From the NCBI GenBank assembly GCA_002420315.1, contig DIHU01000014.1, positions 4,519 through 30,485 on the forward strand: a stretch of DNA of 25,967 nt. Reading direction: 5' to 3'. The DNA comes from Akkermansiaceae bacterium UBA5688 (GTDB lineage: Bacteria > Verrucomicrobiota > Verrucomicrobiia > Verrucomicrobiales > Akkermansiaceae). The notes beneath the pieces are model-generated. The model searched no databases. It was not told the DNA's origin and was given only the letters and a program-made list of their open reading frames with translations. Below, piece by piece: positions 8,715 to 17,033 of this stretch. Every line of letters begins with the position of its first letter. Position 1 is the first letter of the stretch. The translations under genes were made by a program, and so were the position numbers.

Positions 8715-8803
8715 CGGGATTCAATCAATCAGAAGACATCATCGTTTCACCGGGAAAGCGAAGTTAAGCATGGAGTTTACTCAAAATTTCCGACCTCCAG
8801 ATC

Positions 8804-8820
8804 TTAACATCGTCTGTTAA
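8804..8820. promoter_or_regulatory. Inverted repeat upstream of the Bat operon, possible operator
   Basis: Perfect 6-bp arms TTAACA and TGTTAA with a 5-base spacer, in the only spacer between the uxaC terminator and batA, 90 bp before the batA start. The place suits a regulator binding site for the operon. I could not find a convincing -35/-10 pair next to it, and a single AT-rich palindrome can arise by chance. Confidence 0.3.
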
Positions 8821-8841
8821 AAGAGCGACCGTGCTTTTAAG

Positions 8842-8887
8842 AAAAAAACGAGCCTGGAATCCTCCTGTTTTGGAGGATCTTTAGGCT
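8842..8887 (-). terminator. Intrinsic terminator of the TPR-uxaC operon
   Basis: Read leftward, a stem with inner arms ATCCTCC/GGAGGAT (7 bp) and outer arms AGCCT/AGGCT (5 bp), separated by a small internal loop, is followed after two bases by seven T. The outer arm overlaps the uxaC stop codon (8881-8883) and its last codons. It should insulate the Bat operon from uxaC transcription. Confidence 0.85.
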
Positions 8888-10299
8888 AGGAGGTCTTCGG
8901 AATGATGAGGGAGTCCGAAGTAGGCTTCAGCATTATAATAGCATATGTTTCCTACCATCGTGCTTATAAGGCGCTCGTCATTTGGCAGCTTGCCGTCCTC
9001 TACATCTTGTCCTACGAGATTACAAAGTAAACGGCGGAAATACTCGTGTCTTGGGAAAGACAAAAAGGATCTTGAATCGGTAAGCATTCCTACAAAGTGG
9101 GAAAGAAGGCCGATTGCCGATAGTGTGTTGATCTGAGACTCCATTCCTTGGAGCGTGTCGTTGAACCACCATCCGGAGCCAAATTGAATTTTGCCACGAA
9201 ATGGAGCCTCCTGAAAAGAGCCGCAGGCGGCGGCGAGGACGGCGTTATCGCGCGGATTAAGGTTGTAAACGATTGTCTTTGGTAGCTTGTTGATTTTGCT
9301 AAGGGAATCGAGGAAGGAAAGAAGTGCTTCGCCCTGAGGCCAGTCACCGATGGTATCAAATCCTGAATCTGGACCTAGTTTTTTAAAGAGTCTTGTGTTA
9401 GGGTTTCTCCTTGGTCCCAGATGGAGTTGCATTGTCCAGTTCGTTTCGGAGACCCACTGACCAACGTGATACATGATAAGCGCGCCGAAAGCATCGGTTT
9501 CTTCTAGATTGGCGGCTTGGCCTTCACGAACTTTAGCGAGAATCTGATCTGCTTCACTCTCCTTACATGGATTAGATAAAGCATAGCGCATCCCGTGGTC
9601 GGTCAAGCGGCAGCCTTTCTCGTGGAAGTAATCATGACGGGCCTTCAATGCCGAAAGAAAATCAGCGAAAGTAATAATGTTTTCACCAAGCTGGTTGAGC
9701 CAAGGGTTTAAGAGGGAAGGTCGGTCAACGAAGAATGCTTTGTCAGGCCGGAAGGTTGGATAAATCTTAGTGGGGCAATCTGAGGCATTTGCTGTTTCGT
9801 GATGTGAGAGGTTATCGGCAGGGTCATCAGTGGTGCCAACAGCATCAACTCGAAATTTAGATAGGAGACCTTGTGCTGAGAAATCCTCATCTTTAAGGCG
9901 TTCGTTACAGCCCTCCCAGATTTCGTCTGCCGTTTGCGGGCTCAAGAGAGTATCGATACCAAAACAGCGGCGGAGCTCGAGGTGAGTCCAGTCGTAGAGG
10001 GGGTTGCGAAGGCTGTTCGGAATGGTCTCGGCCCAGGCACGAAATTTTTCTTTTGGAGAAGCGCTTCCGGTGATGTGGGATTCTGGGATTCCATTGGCTC
10101 GCATAGCCCGCCACTTGTAGTGGTCATGACCAAGCCAGAGATCGGTTATGTTTTCCCAGCGTTGGTTAGTGGCCACCTCCTCTGGAGGGAGATGAGTGTG
10201 ATAGTCGATAATCGGAAGATCTTTCGCCGTGTCGTGAAAAAGCTTGCGGGCTGTCTCAGAGAAGAGAAGGAAATTGTCATCAAGATATACTCTAGCCAC
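8881..10299 (-). CDS. uxaC: Glucuronate (uronate) isomerase
   Basis: Interconverts D-glucuronate and D-fructuronate, and D-galacturonate and D-tagaturonate; first cytoplasmic step of hexuronate breakdown. The 472-residue length matches UxaC (about 470), and the sequence is recognisable throughout: DYHTHLPPEEVA near residue 32, GHDHYKWRAMRANG, LYDWTHLELRRCFGI, VGTTDDPAD, SDHGMRYA-like 'LTDHGM', FGSGWWFND and MLTDSRSFLSFPRHEYFRR. The start is GTG at 10299; the alignment of the first residues (DDNFLLFSETARKLFHD) with known UxaC supports it. It lies 43 bp after the secreted TPR gene and is probably co-transcribed with it. No other uronate gene (uxaA, uxaB, uxuA, kdgK) is in the window. Uronates suggest growth on pectin, alginate-like or ulvan-like polysaccharides, which is inference. 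Confidence 0.97.
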   Translation of the reverse strand: MARVYLDDNFLLFSETARKLFHDTAKDLPIIDYHTHLPPEEVATNQRWENITDLWLGHDHYKWRAMRANGIPESHITGSASPKEKFRAWAETIPNSLRNPLYDWTHLELRRCFGIDTLLSPQTADEIWEGCNERLKDEDFSAQGLLSKFRVDAVGTTDDPADNLSHHETANASDCPTKIYPTFRPDKAFFVDRPSLLNPWLNQLGENIITFADFLSALKARHDYFHEKGCRLTDHGMRYALSNPCKESEADQILAKVREGQAANLEETDAFGALIMYHVGQWVSETNWTMQLHLGPRRNPNTRLFKKLGPDSGFDTIGDWPQGEALLSFLDSLSKINKLPKTIVYNLNPRDNAVLAAACGSFQEAPFRGKIQFGSGWWFNDTLQGMESQINTLSAIGLLSHFVGMLTDSRSFLSFPRHEYFRRLLCNLVGQDVEDGKLPNDERLISTMVGNICYYNAEAYFGLPHHSEDLLA

Positions 10300-10342
10300 G
10301 GCGAGAGGCTAGGCTATGAGGTGAGCCAAGTCCAAGCGAGAA

Positions 10343-12454
10343 TTAGTTAATGAGGCGAGTTTCCAAAGGTGGTCGGGCGGCACCACCTTTCGCAAGGTAG
10401 CGTTGGTAATATTTTCGGGCCTTGTCCTTTTGTCCCTTCCGGAGGGAGATGATGGAAAGATTGACGTAGGGTTCCAATAAATTGGGGTCCTGAGCGATCG
10501 CTTCCTGAAAGTGAAATTCTGCGTCGGCAAAGCGGCTTGTTTTACCGGCAATATTTCCGAGGAGAATGTGAGCCAAGGCATTTTGAGGTTCGAAGGAAAG
10601 TGAGCGTCGGAGTTCCTGCTCGGCTTCTTCGAAGCGCTCAACGCGATAAAGCGAGTCCCCGAGCATAAAGTGAGCGTAGGGGATTTTTCGGTCACCGGCT
10701 ACAAGGATTGATTGTTCAAATTGCTTTGTAGCTGCTGTTGGGTCGTCCAGCCGAAGTTGGACAATGCCAAGGTTAATCATGGCCTCCCAAGCTCCGGGAT
10801 CCTGATCCACGATGAGTTCGAGTGCTCCCCGTGAGGCTTGAAAATCTCCTTTCGCAAAGAGACGTCGTGCCACGGTATTTAGGTTTTTATTGGCGGCTCG
10901 GAGTTGTGAAGTTCCGGCAGCGAGTTCCTCGGGGCTTGGAGTGATATTACTTTCAAGGCTTGGGCTGAGCGGGGAGGTTTTTTCGATTAATTCCATCTCC
11001 TCGACCGTGAGTTCGATTTTTTCATCTCCATTGATACGGGAAAGTGCATCTTTCCAATTTTGATCATTCACTCCCAATTTCTCACCCTGTTTCAGAAGGA
11101 GTTCGGCGGCCCCTTGCTGGGCTTGTATCTTTGCTTTTAGCTTGTCGATTACTCCTCGAAGAAGAGCAACTTCTTCCTTTCCTCTTTTATTAAGCGTTCC
11201 TCCGTTGAGCTGTGCGAGCAGGTCATTTTCAGCCTGCTGGAGGCGTTTTTGCAGTCGGTCCATGCGCAGTTTACTTTGCATGTCACTTTTTTGTAGATTT
11301 TGAATCTTTGCCTTGGCAACCACAAGAGTCTGCTTAGCGATGAGGATCTTGTCCTTTGAAGCATTGGCATCTTGTTGGACAAGTTCGAGATTTGCTTTGG
11401 CCTCATTAAGCTCTTTACTGAGACTGACGTTTTGTGTGATGAGGTTTTGGATTCGGTCGGTTTCGTCCGTTCCAAGAAGAGCCCTCATTTGGTCGCGTTC
11501 TTCGATTAGGCCGAGCCGTTCTTGACGGAGTTCAGTCACCATCTTTTCCGATTGGTTCAGCCGGGTTTCCAGTGCAGCTTTAACGCGATTGGATTCGTTC
11601 AAGAGCCGGTCTTTTTCTTTGATTGTTGTCTTTAGGGTATCGATCTGTCCCTGCTGTCCCTCCGAGACCCTATTGTTAATTTTTGTCTGTTTGGCAATGA
11701 TGGCTTTGAGACGCTCCTCTTCATTTCTTGCTACAAGGAGAGCTTTTTGAGTTGAGGCAAGCTGCTGTAAAGTGAGCCGCTGATCGGCTAGTGCTTTGTC
11801 TCGAGCCGCAGCCATGGCATCACGCTCTTGTTGAAGTTGTTCGATTTGCTGATTGAGTTCAGCTACTTGATTTCTGAGCGGGGATGCGGCAAGGCGGGTG
11901 AGCTGGGTTTGGCGTTCTTGGATTTGTCGTCGAATCCTAGCGCTTTCAGCATCACGCATATTGGCTCGACGGCGAAGATCGGCATTAAGGCTTTTGATTT
12001 CAGCCTGTAGGTCTCGGATCGTCTTGCTTGCGAGTCCGTCCGGGTCAACCTTTCCTGGAATAGTTAGTCTAGCTTTTGCCTCGCCAGGCACCTCTAGAAG
12101 AGGCGTTTTCCCAGCGTCTTGCCGTTCCTTTTGCTGGGCAAGGGCACTGGCGTGGATTCGCTGCATGGCCTCGGTTGTGGACTTTGTCCGCCATTTTAGT
12201 CCCTCCTTCTGTTTGAAGTTTGGGTGAGCGATCGTGATAAGATCAAAGAATGACCTAGCCTTACGGTATTTTGTAAATGATTCGACGAAATCTTCTTCTT
12301 TTTCGAGTTCCTCAGCCTGCTTGACGAGTGACCACGCTTGATAATAGAGGCCGCCGGGATCGAGTCTTGCAAGCTCTTCTGGTGTTTGAGCCTGTAACGG
12401 AGCAGTGAGAAGGGCTAGGAAAACCAGCCCAATGAGATGACGTAGGTGTGTCAT
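10343..12454 (-). CDS. Secreted coiled-coil and TPR-repeat protein
   Basis: 703 residues of unknown function. A signal peptide (1-22, ending PLQAQ) is followed by a helical, TPR-like N-terminal part (about 24-110), a short Pro-rich linker with two similar segments (LLEVPGEAKARL, TIPGKVDPDG), and a very long heptad-rich coiled coil (about 142-455; Glu, Gln, Lys, Arg and Leu dominate). The C-terminus (about 524-690) carries four to five TPR units (for example AWEAMINLGIVQLRLDDPTA, LAHILLGNIAGKTSRFADAE). This points to a periplasmic or outer-membrane-facing scaffold. It has no enzymatic motif and no C-terminal sorting signal that I can recognise. It precedes uxaC by 43 bp, an odd partner. The ATG at 12454 follows a pyrimidine-rich stretch, not a Shine-Dalgarno sequence. 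Confidence 0.85.
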   Translation of the reverse strand: MTHLRHLIGLVFLALLTAPLQAQTPEELARLDPGGLYYQAWSLVKQAEELEKEEDFVESFTKYRKARSFFDLITIAHPNFKQKEGLKWRTKSTTEAMQRIHASALAQQKERQDAGKTPLLEVPGEAKARLTIPGKVDPDGLASKTIRDLQAEIKSLNADLRRRANMRDAESARIRRQIQERQTQLTRLAASPLRNQVAELNQQIEQLQQERDAMAAARDKALADQRLTLQQLASTQKALLVARNEEERLKAIIAKQTKINNRVSEGQQGQIDTLKTTIKEKDRLLNESNRVKAALETRLNQSEKMVTELRQERLGLIEERDQMRALLGTDETDRIQNLITQNVSLSKELNEAKANLELVQQDANASKDKILIAKQTLVVAKAKIQNLQKSDMQSKLRMDRLQKRLQQAENDLLAQLNGGTLNKRGKEEVALLRGVIDKLKAKIQAQQGAAELLLKQGEKLGVNDQNWKDALSRINGDEKIELTVEEMELIEKTSPLSPSLESNITPSPEELAAGTSQLRAANKNLNTVARRLFAKGDFQASRGALELIVDQDPGAWEAMINLGIVQLRLDDPTAATKQFEQSILVAGDRKIPYAHFMLGDSLYRVERFEEAEQELRRSLSFEPQNALAHILLGNIAGKTSRFADAEFHFQEAIAQDPNLLEPYVNLSIISLRKGQKDKARKYYQRYLAKGGAARPPLETRLIN

Positions 12455-12544
12455 TGAGGGAGAAGGTTATCAAACGGGCGATTGGTGGAAAAGAGCAGAT
12501 TTCAGCCCTAAGCAGCAAGAATGAGCCTTTCAGGCATCAGGGTG

Positions 12545-12573
12545 TTGACAGGTGCTGGCAGGGAGATTAGATC
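12545..12573 (+). promoter_or_regulatory. Sigma-70-type promoter for tRNA-Cys
   Basis: TTGACA (12545-12550), a 17-base spacer and TAGATC (12568-12573), ending 10 bases before the first tRNA base. The -35 is perfect and the -10 is weak (three of six). It lies in the 129 bp between the divergent TPR gene and the tRNA; I see no clear promoter for the TPR gene on the other strand. Confidence 0.6.
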
Positions 12574-12583
12574 TTCGCCAGAG

Positions 12584-12658
12584 GGCGGAGTAGCCAAGTG
12601 GTAAGGCGCGGGTTTGCAAAACCTGTATTCGCGAGTTCGATTCTCGCCTCCGCCTCCA
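12584..12658 (+). tRNA. tRNA-Cys (anticodon GCA), CCA encoded
   Basis: Folds as a complete cloverleaf: acceptor GGCGGAG/CTCCGCC, anticodon stem CGGGT/ACCTG (one G-T pair) with loop TTGCAAA giving anticodon GCA at 12616-12618, T arm GCGAG-TTCGATT-CTCGC, discriminator T, and CCA encoded at 12656-12658. A hairpin terminator follows 9 bases later. Confidence 0.96.
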
Positions 12659-12667
12659 AGTTCTCTA

Positions 12668-12704
12668 AAAACCGTGCCGGATTTGTTTCCGGTGCGGTTT
12701 TCCT
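12668..12704 (+). terminator. Intrinsic terminator after tRNA-Cys
   Basis: A 14-bp stem (12668-12681 with 12688-12701, two G-T pairs, loop TTTGTT) of the form AAAACCGTGCCGGA/TCCGGTGCGGTTTT, followed by a short T-rich run. It ends transcription of tRNA-Cys 20 bp before the uvrA start; the A and T flanks could let it act in both directions. Confidence 0.8.
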
Positions 12705-12723
12705 TTAGCGGAAGTTGACTCGC

Positions 12724-15576
12724 ATGGATGAACCAGCGACTAATTCTGGTGTGATCAAGATTCGCGGGGCAAGCCAACATAATCTCAAGGGGATTGATGT
12801 CGATTTGCCCCGTGGAAAAATGATCGCTATAACTGGGGTAAGTGGGAGTGGTAAGTCGAGCTTAGCATTTCATACACTCTATGCGGAAGGACAGCGTCGG
12901 TATGTAGAATCACTTTCGGTTTATGCGCGGCAATTTCTTGATCAGCTAGAGAAGCCGGAGGTTGATTTAATCGAGGGTCTAAGTCCTGCAATTGCTATTG
13001 AGCAGCGAACCGGAGCGGGTAACCCCCGATCTACGATTGCGACAGTGACCGAAATTCACGATTTTCTTCGGATCCTCTATGCAGCAGCTGGAGTGCCTCA
13101 TGACCCGGAGACTGGTGAGGAGTTGTCGCGGATGTCGACCGCTGATATTGTGAAAAGTCTCTCCAATCGTCCCGAAGGGAGTCGGTTGATATTGTTGGCT
13201 CCGATAACGACTGAAGGGGATGCTAAGGGGATGATTGGCGATCTCCAACGACAGGGGTTCGTGAGGGTGCGTGTTAAGGGGGAAATCATCGAGTTGGAGG
13301 CCGCAGAAGAAGCTTGGCCTGAAGATGGCGGGGAGGTTGAGGTCGTCGTGGATCGCTTAGTTGTCAAAGAGGGCGTGGATTCTCGGATGGCGGATAGCGT
13401 TGAAATTGCGATACGGATTTGTGGGCTTGAGGTCCGCGCTTTGATGCAGAACCGCGGTGCTGAACGTTGGGAGGAATTGGCTTTCGCTACAAGTTATCGG
13501 AATCCTAAAACTGGATTTGAACTGCCACTACTTACTCCAAAGCATTTTTCTTTTAATTCTCATTTAGGGGCGTGCGAAGTCTGTCATGGCCTAGGAACTG
13601 AGGCTTTTTGTGATCCGTTTTTGGTTGTTCCTGACCCTAGTAAATCCTTGTCCGCGGGCGCGGTGGTTGTTTGGAGTAAGGTCTCGAAAAAAAAGAAAGG
13701 TTGGAACCAATTACATATCGAAGCTTTAGCCGGATTTTTTGGAGTAAGTTTAAATGAGCGATTTGATAATTTGCCTGATAATTTCAAACAGGCTTTGTTT
13801 TATGGGACTGGGGATACGAAAATTGAAGTTCCGTGGGAAAAAGAGGGGACGATAGTCTTGTGGAAGAAGGAATTTGAGGGAGTTTGTAAGCAGGTCGAGC
13901 GTCTCTACCGCGAGACTGAAAGTGATGGGGTTAAAAGGGCTATGGGGAGATTTATGACTTCGCGTGAGTGCAAGGCGTGTGAAGGAAAGAGGCTAAAAAA
14001 AGAGTATCTGGCGGTAACTCTAAGGGGAGAAGGTGGAGCAAAGGGAATCGACGAACTTTGTTCAACTCCCATTGATGAGGCTCTTGATTGGGTCAGGACG
14101 GTAGAAGTTCTTGATGACCGGAAGGAGGCTATGAAGGGGGTGCTAGCTGAGTTGGAAAAGCGTTTGTCGTTTCTTGATGAGGTTGGCTTAAGCTATCTGA
14201 CGCTTGATCGTGCGAGCGGAACTTTGTCTGGAGGCGAATTTCAAAGGGTAAGGCTCGCGACACAGCTGGGTGCGGGGTTAGCTGGGGTTTTGTATGTTTT
14301 GGATGAACCTAGTATCGGGCTGCATCCACTGGATAATGAACGCTTAATTCAGGCGTTACAGCGTTTGCGTGATGCTGGTAATACGGTAGTTGTGGTAGAG
14401 CACGACGAGGCAATGGTGATGGCGGCTGACCAAGTGGTAGAGATTGGTCCGGCAGCAGGGAAATACGGTGGAGAGTTGGTGGCACAAGGGACTCCGGCCG
14501 AAATCTCGAAGCTTGATACTCCGACGGGGCGCTGGCTTCAAAGAGGGGTGTCGAAGGTGAATTCGAGAAAAAGAAAATCGGCGTTTGAGTTAACGATTAA
14601 AGGACCTCGAGAGAATAACTTAAAGGGTGAGGATGTCATTATTCCACTGGGGCAGTTGGTCGGTGTGACAGGGCCAAGCGGGAGTGGTAAATCGACTTTA
14701 GTAGATGGGGTTTTACGTCGAGCTTTGGCTAGGAGGTTTCATCGAGCTAAGGATGAGCCAGGAAAGCACGATGGCATTGAGGGGTTGGAGTATCTCGAGA
14801 AAGTGGTCATTGTAGATCAAAGCCCTCTTGGCAAAAGTCCGAGATCCAATCCGGCAACCTATACTGGTGCTTTTGATTTGGTTCGCGATCTGTTTGCACA
14901 GCTCCCTCTGTCTAGGCAGAGGGGTTATAAAGCGGGTCGCTTCAGTTTTAATGTTAAAGGTGGACGCTGCGAGAAATGTCAGGGCGGAGGGGCAATCCGG
15001 ATTGATATGCACTTTTTACCGGATGTCTGGATCGAATGTGAGGCTTGTCAAGGATTCCGTTATAATCGCGAGACCCTCGATGTGCGTTATCGAGGGAAGA
15101 GCATTGCTGACATACTTGAAATGACGATTGAGGAGGGGAGGGAGTTTTTTGGAGCAGTTCCGAGATTGAGTGTGATTATGAATACACTGTTTGATGTCGG
15201 GTTGGGTTACGTCCGGCTTGGGCAGGCTGCTAACACGCTTTCGGGTGGTGAGGCTCAGAGGGTTAAATTGGCTTGTGAGTTATCTAAATCAACGCTGGGG
15301 CATACGCTCTACCTTTTGGATGAACCCACGACTGGCTTGCACTATCAGGATGTGCAGGTGCTCCTCAGAGCTCTTTTAAGGCTTCGTGATGCCGGGCATT
15401 CTTTGATTGTTGTTGAGCACAATCTTGATGTGATATCGATTTGTGATCATCTCATCGATCTCGGTCCCGGTGGAGGCGTAAGGGGTGGAAATATTGTGGC
15501 AACTGGGACACCAGCAGAAGTTATAAAATGTGAGATGTCTCTTACTGGAAAAGCTTTGCAGGATTTTACTAGTTAA
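12724..15576 (+). CDS. uvrA: UvrA excinuclease ABC subunit A (damage-recognition ATPase), divergent
   Basis: Nucleotide excision repair: a UvrA dimer finds bulky DNA lesions and loads UvrB. The 950 residues hold two ABC ATPase halves: Walker A GVSGSGKSS (about 38-46) and GPSGSGKST, signatures LSGGEFQR and LSGGEAQR, Walker B LDEPSIGLH and LDEPTTGLH. Zinc-module cysteines are kept at CEVCHGLG (284, 287), CKACEGKRL and CEKC...CEAC in the second half. The UvrB-binding region (about 120-245) is present, marking a full UvrA rather than a short paralog. Odd: the CxxC/H knuckles that flank this region in E. coli UvrA are replaced by GVPHDPETG and YRNPKTG. I chose ATG at 12724, preceded by GGAAG at a good distance, over the in-frame TTG at 12715, which has that motif directly abutting it. 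The gene converges on argH and overlaps its stop. Confidence 0.95.
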   Translation: MDEPATNSGVIKIRGASQHNLKGIDVDLPRGKMIAITGVSGSGKSSLAFHTLYAEGQRRYVESLSVYARQFLDQLEKPEVDLIEGLSPAIAIEQRTGAGNPRSTIATVTEIHDFLRILYAAAGVPHDPETGEELSRMSTADIVKSLSNRPEGSRLILLAPITTEGDAKGMIGDLQRQGFVRVRVKGEIIELEAAEEAWPEDGGEVEVVVDRLVVKEGVDSRMADSVEIAIRICGLEVRALMQNRGAERWEELAFATSYRNPKTGFELPLLTPKHFSFNSHLGACEVCHGLGTEAFCDPFLVVPDPSKSLSAGAVVVWSKVSKKKKGWNQLHIEALAGFFGVSLNERFDNLPDNFKQALFYGTGDTKIEVPWEKEGTIVLWKKEFEGVCKQVERLYRETESDGVKRAMGRFMTSRECKACEGKRLKKEYLAVTLRGEGGAKGIDELCSTPIDEALDWVRTVEVLDDRKEAMKGVLAELEKRLSFLDEVGLSYLTLDRASGTLSGGEFQRVRLATQLGAGLAGVLYVLDEPSIGLHPLDNERLIQALQRLRDAGNTVVVVEHDEAMVMAADQVVEIGPAAGKYGGELVAQGTPAEISKLDTPTGRWLQRGVSKVNSRKRKSAFELTIKGPRENNLKGEDVIIPLGQLVGVTGPSGSGKSTLVDGVLRRALARRFHRAKDEPGKHDGIEGLEYLEKVVIVDQSPLGKSPRSNPATYTGAFDLVRDLFAQLPLSRQRGYKAGRFSFNVKGGRCEKCQGGGAIRIDMHFLPDVWIECEACQGFRYNRETLDVRYRGKSIADILEMTIEEGREFFGAVPRLSVIMNTLFDVGLGYVRLGQAANTLSGGEAQRVKLACELSKSTLGHTLYLLDEPTTGLHYQDVQVLLRALLRLRDAGHSLIVVEHNLDVISICDHLIDLGPGGGVRGGNIVATGTPAEVIKCEMSLTGKALQDFTS

Positions 15577-16922
15577 ACGTCCCGCCAGCGGGCAATTTGT
15601 GCGCGTATATTCTTTATTGAGGGGGCGCCTGGATTGGTCCGGGCCTCCAGGGCTGTCTTGAGAGAGAAAACAGCGGAGGCCTCTGATGTGAAGGCCGGAT
15701 CAACCTTGGTGAGATCCAGTTTGTCGAGTGGTATGCTTGATTGAACGGAAGTTGCAACGGCCTTACCTACGAGCTCGTGAGCCGAACGGAACGGAATTCC
15801 CTGTTTAACAAGCCAGTCTGCAAGGTCTGTGGCAAGTAGAAGCGGGTCGTCCGAGGCTGCGGCGCACGCATCTTCATTGATCTCCATTTCGGAGATCATT
15901 TCGGTGTTTACCTTGAGTGCGAGGGTAAGGGTATCGATGGAATCGAAAAGAGGTTCCTTGTCTTCCTGGAGATCACGATTGTATGTGAGCGGAAGCCCTT
16001 TAATCGAGGTGAGAATTGAGGTCAGGTTACCATAAAGTCGACCGGTCTTACCTCGTGTGAGTTCGCAAACATCAGGGTTTTTTTTCTGGGGCATCAAAGA
16101 TGACCCGGTGGTGTGGGCATCGGACAAGGTGACGAATCCAAATTCGCTGGAACACCAGAGGATTAGGTCCTCAGAGAGTCGAGACAGGTGAGCGCCGATG
16201 AGGGCAAAGTTGAAAAGGAGTTCTGCAACGTAGTCACGATCGGAGATGGCATCCATCGAATTCGTGGTGACGGAGTCAAAACCGAGTTCTGCTGCGATTG
16301 CTTCGCGATCAAGATTGATAGTTGAGCCAGCAAGGGCACCGGAGCCTAGTGGAGAAACGTTGACCCTACGGCGGGTCTCTGTAAGCCGGCCCTTATCCCG
16401 GGCTAGCATTTCGACATAGGCGAGAAGGTGGTGGCCAACGGTCACCGGCTGGCCACGCTGTAAGTGGGTGTATCCTGGAAGGATTGTTTCGGCGTAACGG
16501 CTTGCCTGGTTGAGGAGCGCATCCTGAAGCTCACCAAGAAGAGCATCAATGGCATCAATGGCATCTCGACAATAGAGGCGAGTGTCGGTAGCAACTTGAT
16601 CATTTCGTGAACGTGCGGTATGGAGCTTAGCCCCGGGAGCCCCGATCCTTTCGGTGAGAGCCGCCTCGATATTCATATGAATGTCCTCGTTTTCGATCGA
16701 GAAATGAAAGTGACCTTCCGAAATTTCATTTTCGATTTCGCGAAGTCCACTTTCGATTTGGGAGAATTCATCCTCGGACAAAATTCCAGCCCTGACCTGG
16801 CCCCTGGCGTGGGCGATTGATCCTAGTATATCGTAAGGGTATAAGCGCCAATCATAGGAGATGGATTCTCCGTATTGTTGCACAAGATCGGCGGTTGCTT
16901 TAGAAAATCGGCCCTTCCACAT
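15573..16922 (-). CDS. argH: Argininosuccinate lyase
   Basis: Last step of arginine synthesis: splits argininosuccinate into arginine and fumarate. The 449 residues match the family length (about 460). Recognised segments: HTARSRNDQVATD, GYTHLQRGQPVTVGHHLLAY, the fumarase/aspartase signature GSSLMPQKKNPD carrying the catalytic serine, and YNRDLQEDKEPLFDS. It stands alone here, with argG not in view. It converges with uvrA, and the two stop codons share bases (TTAA at 15573-15576). The DUF4956 terminator lies upstream at 16971-17007, so argH needs a promoter in roughly 16923-16970, where none is obvious. Confidence 0.97.
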   Translation of the reverse strand: MWKGRFSKATADLVQQYGESISYDWRLYPYDILGSIAHARGQVRAGILSEDEFSQIESGLREIENEISEGHFHFSIENEDIHMNIEAALTERIGAPGAKLHTARSRNDQVATDTRLYCRDAIDAIDALLGELQDALLNQASRYAETILPGYTHLQRGQPVTVGHHLLAYVEMLARDKGRLTETRRRVNVSPLGSGALAGSTINLDREAIAAELGFDSVTTNSMDAISDRDYVAELLFNFALIGAHLSRLSEDLILWCSSEFGFVTLSDAHTTGSSLMPQKKNPDVCELTRGKTGRLYGNLTSILTSIKGLPLTYNRDLQEDKEPLFDSIDTLTLALKVNTEMISEMEINEDACAAASDDPLLLATDLADWLVKQGIPFRSAHELVGKAVATSVQSSIPLDKLDLTKVDPAFTSEASAVFSLKTALEARTNPGAPSIKNIRAQIARWRDV

Positions 16923-16970
16923 AATGAAGAGAGTCTTGGGGGAGTGGTCGTTGCATTCAAGTCCGGACCG

Positions 16971-17007
16971 AAAAGAAAATCCCGATGGCCGAAAGGCTCA
17001 CCGGGAT
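16971..17007 (-). terminator. Intrinsic terminator of the VTC-DUF4956 operon
   Basis: Read leftward, ATCCCG and CGGGAT (6 bp) enclose an inner GCC/GGC stem with a TTTC loop, followed directly by the T-rich run TTTTCTTTT. It lies 26 bp after the DUF4956 stop and before argH, so it separates the two units. Confidence 0.8.
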
Positions 17008-17033
17008 CGTGAACGAGGTAAAAGGCTTCGAGC

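Noticed and set aside
12715..12723. TTG start for UvrA three codons upstream
   Set aside because: The GGAAG motif is directly next to this TTG but well spaced for the ATG at 12724, where UvrA-like sequence begins soon after.
15581..15592. CCCGCCAGCGGG hairpin just after uvrA as terminator
   Set aside because: Very short stem with a tiny loop, no T run on either strand, and inside the argH coding region.
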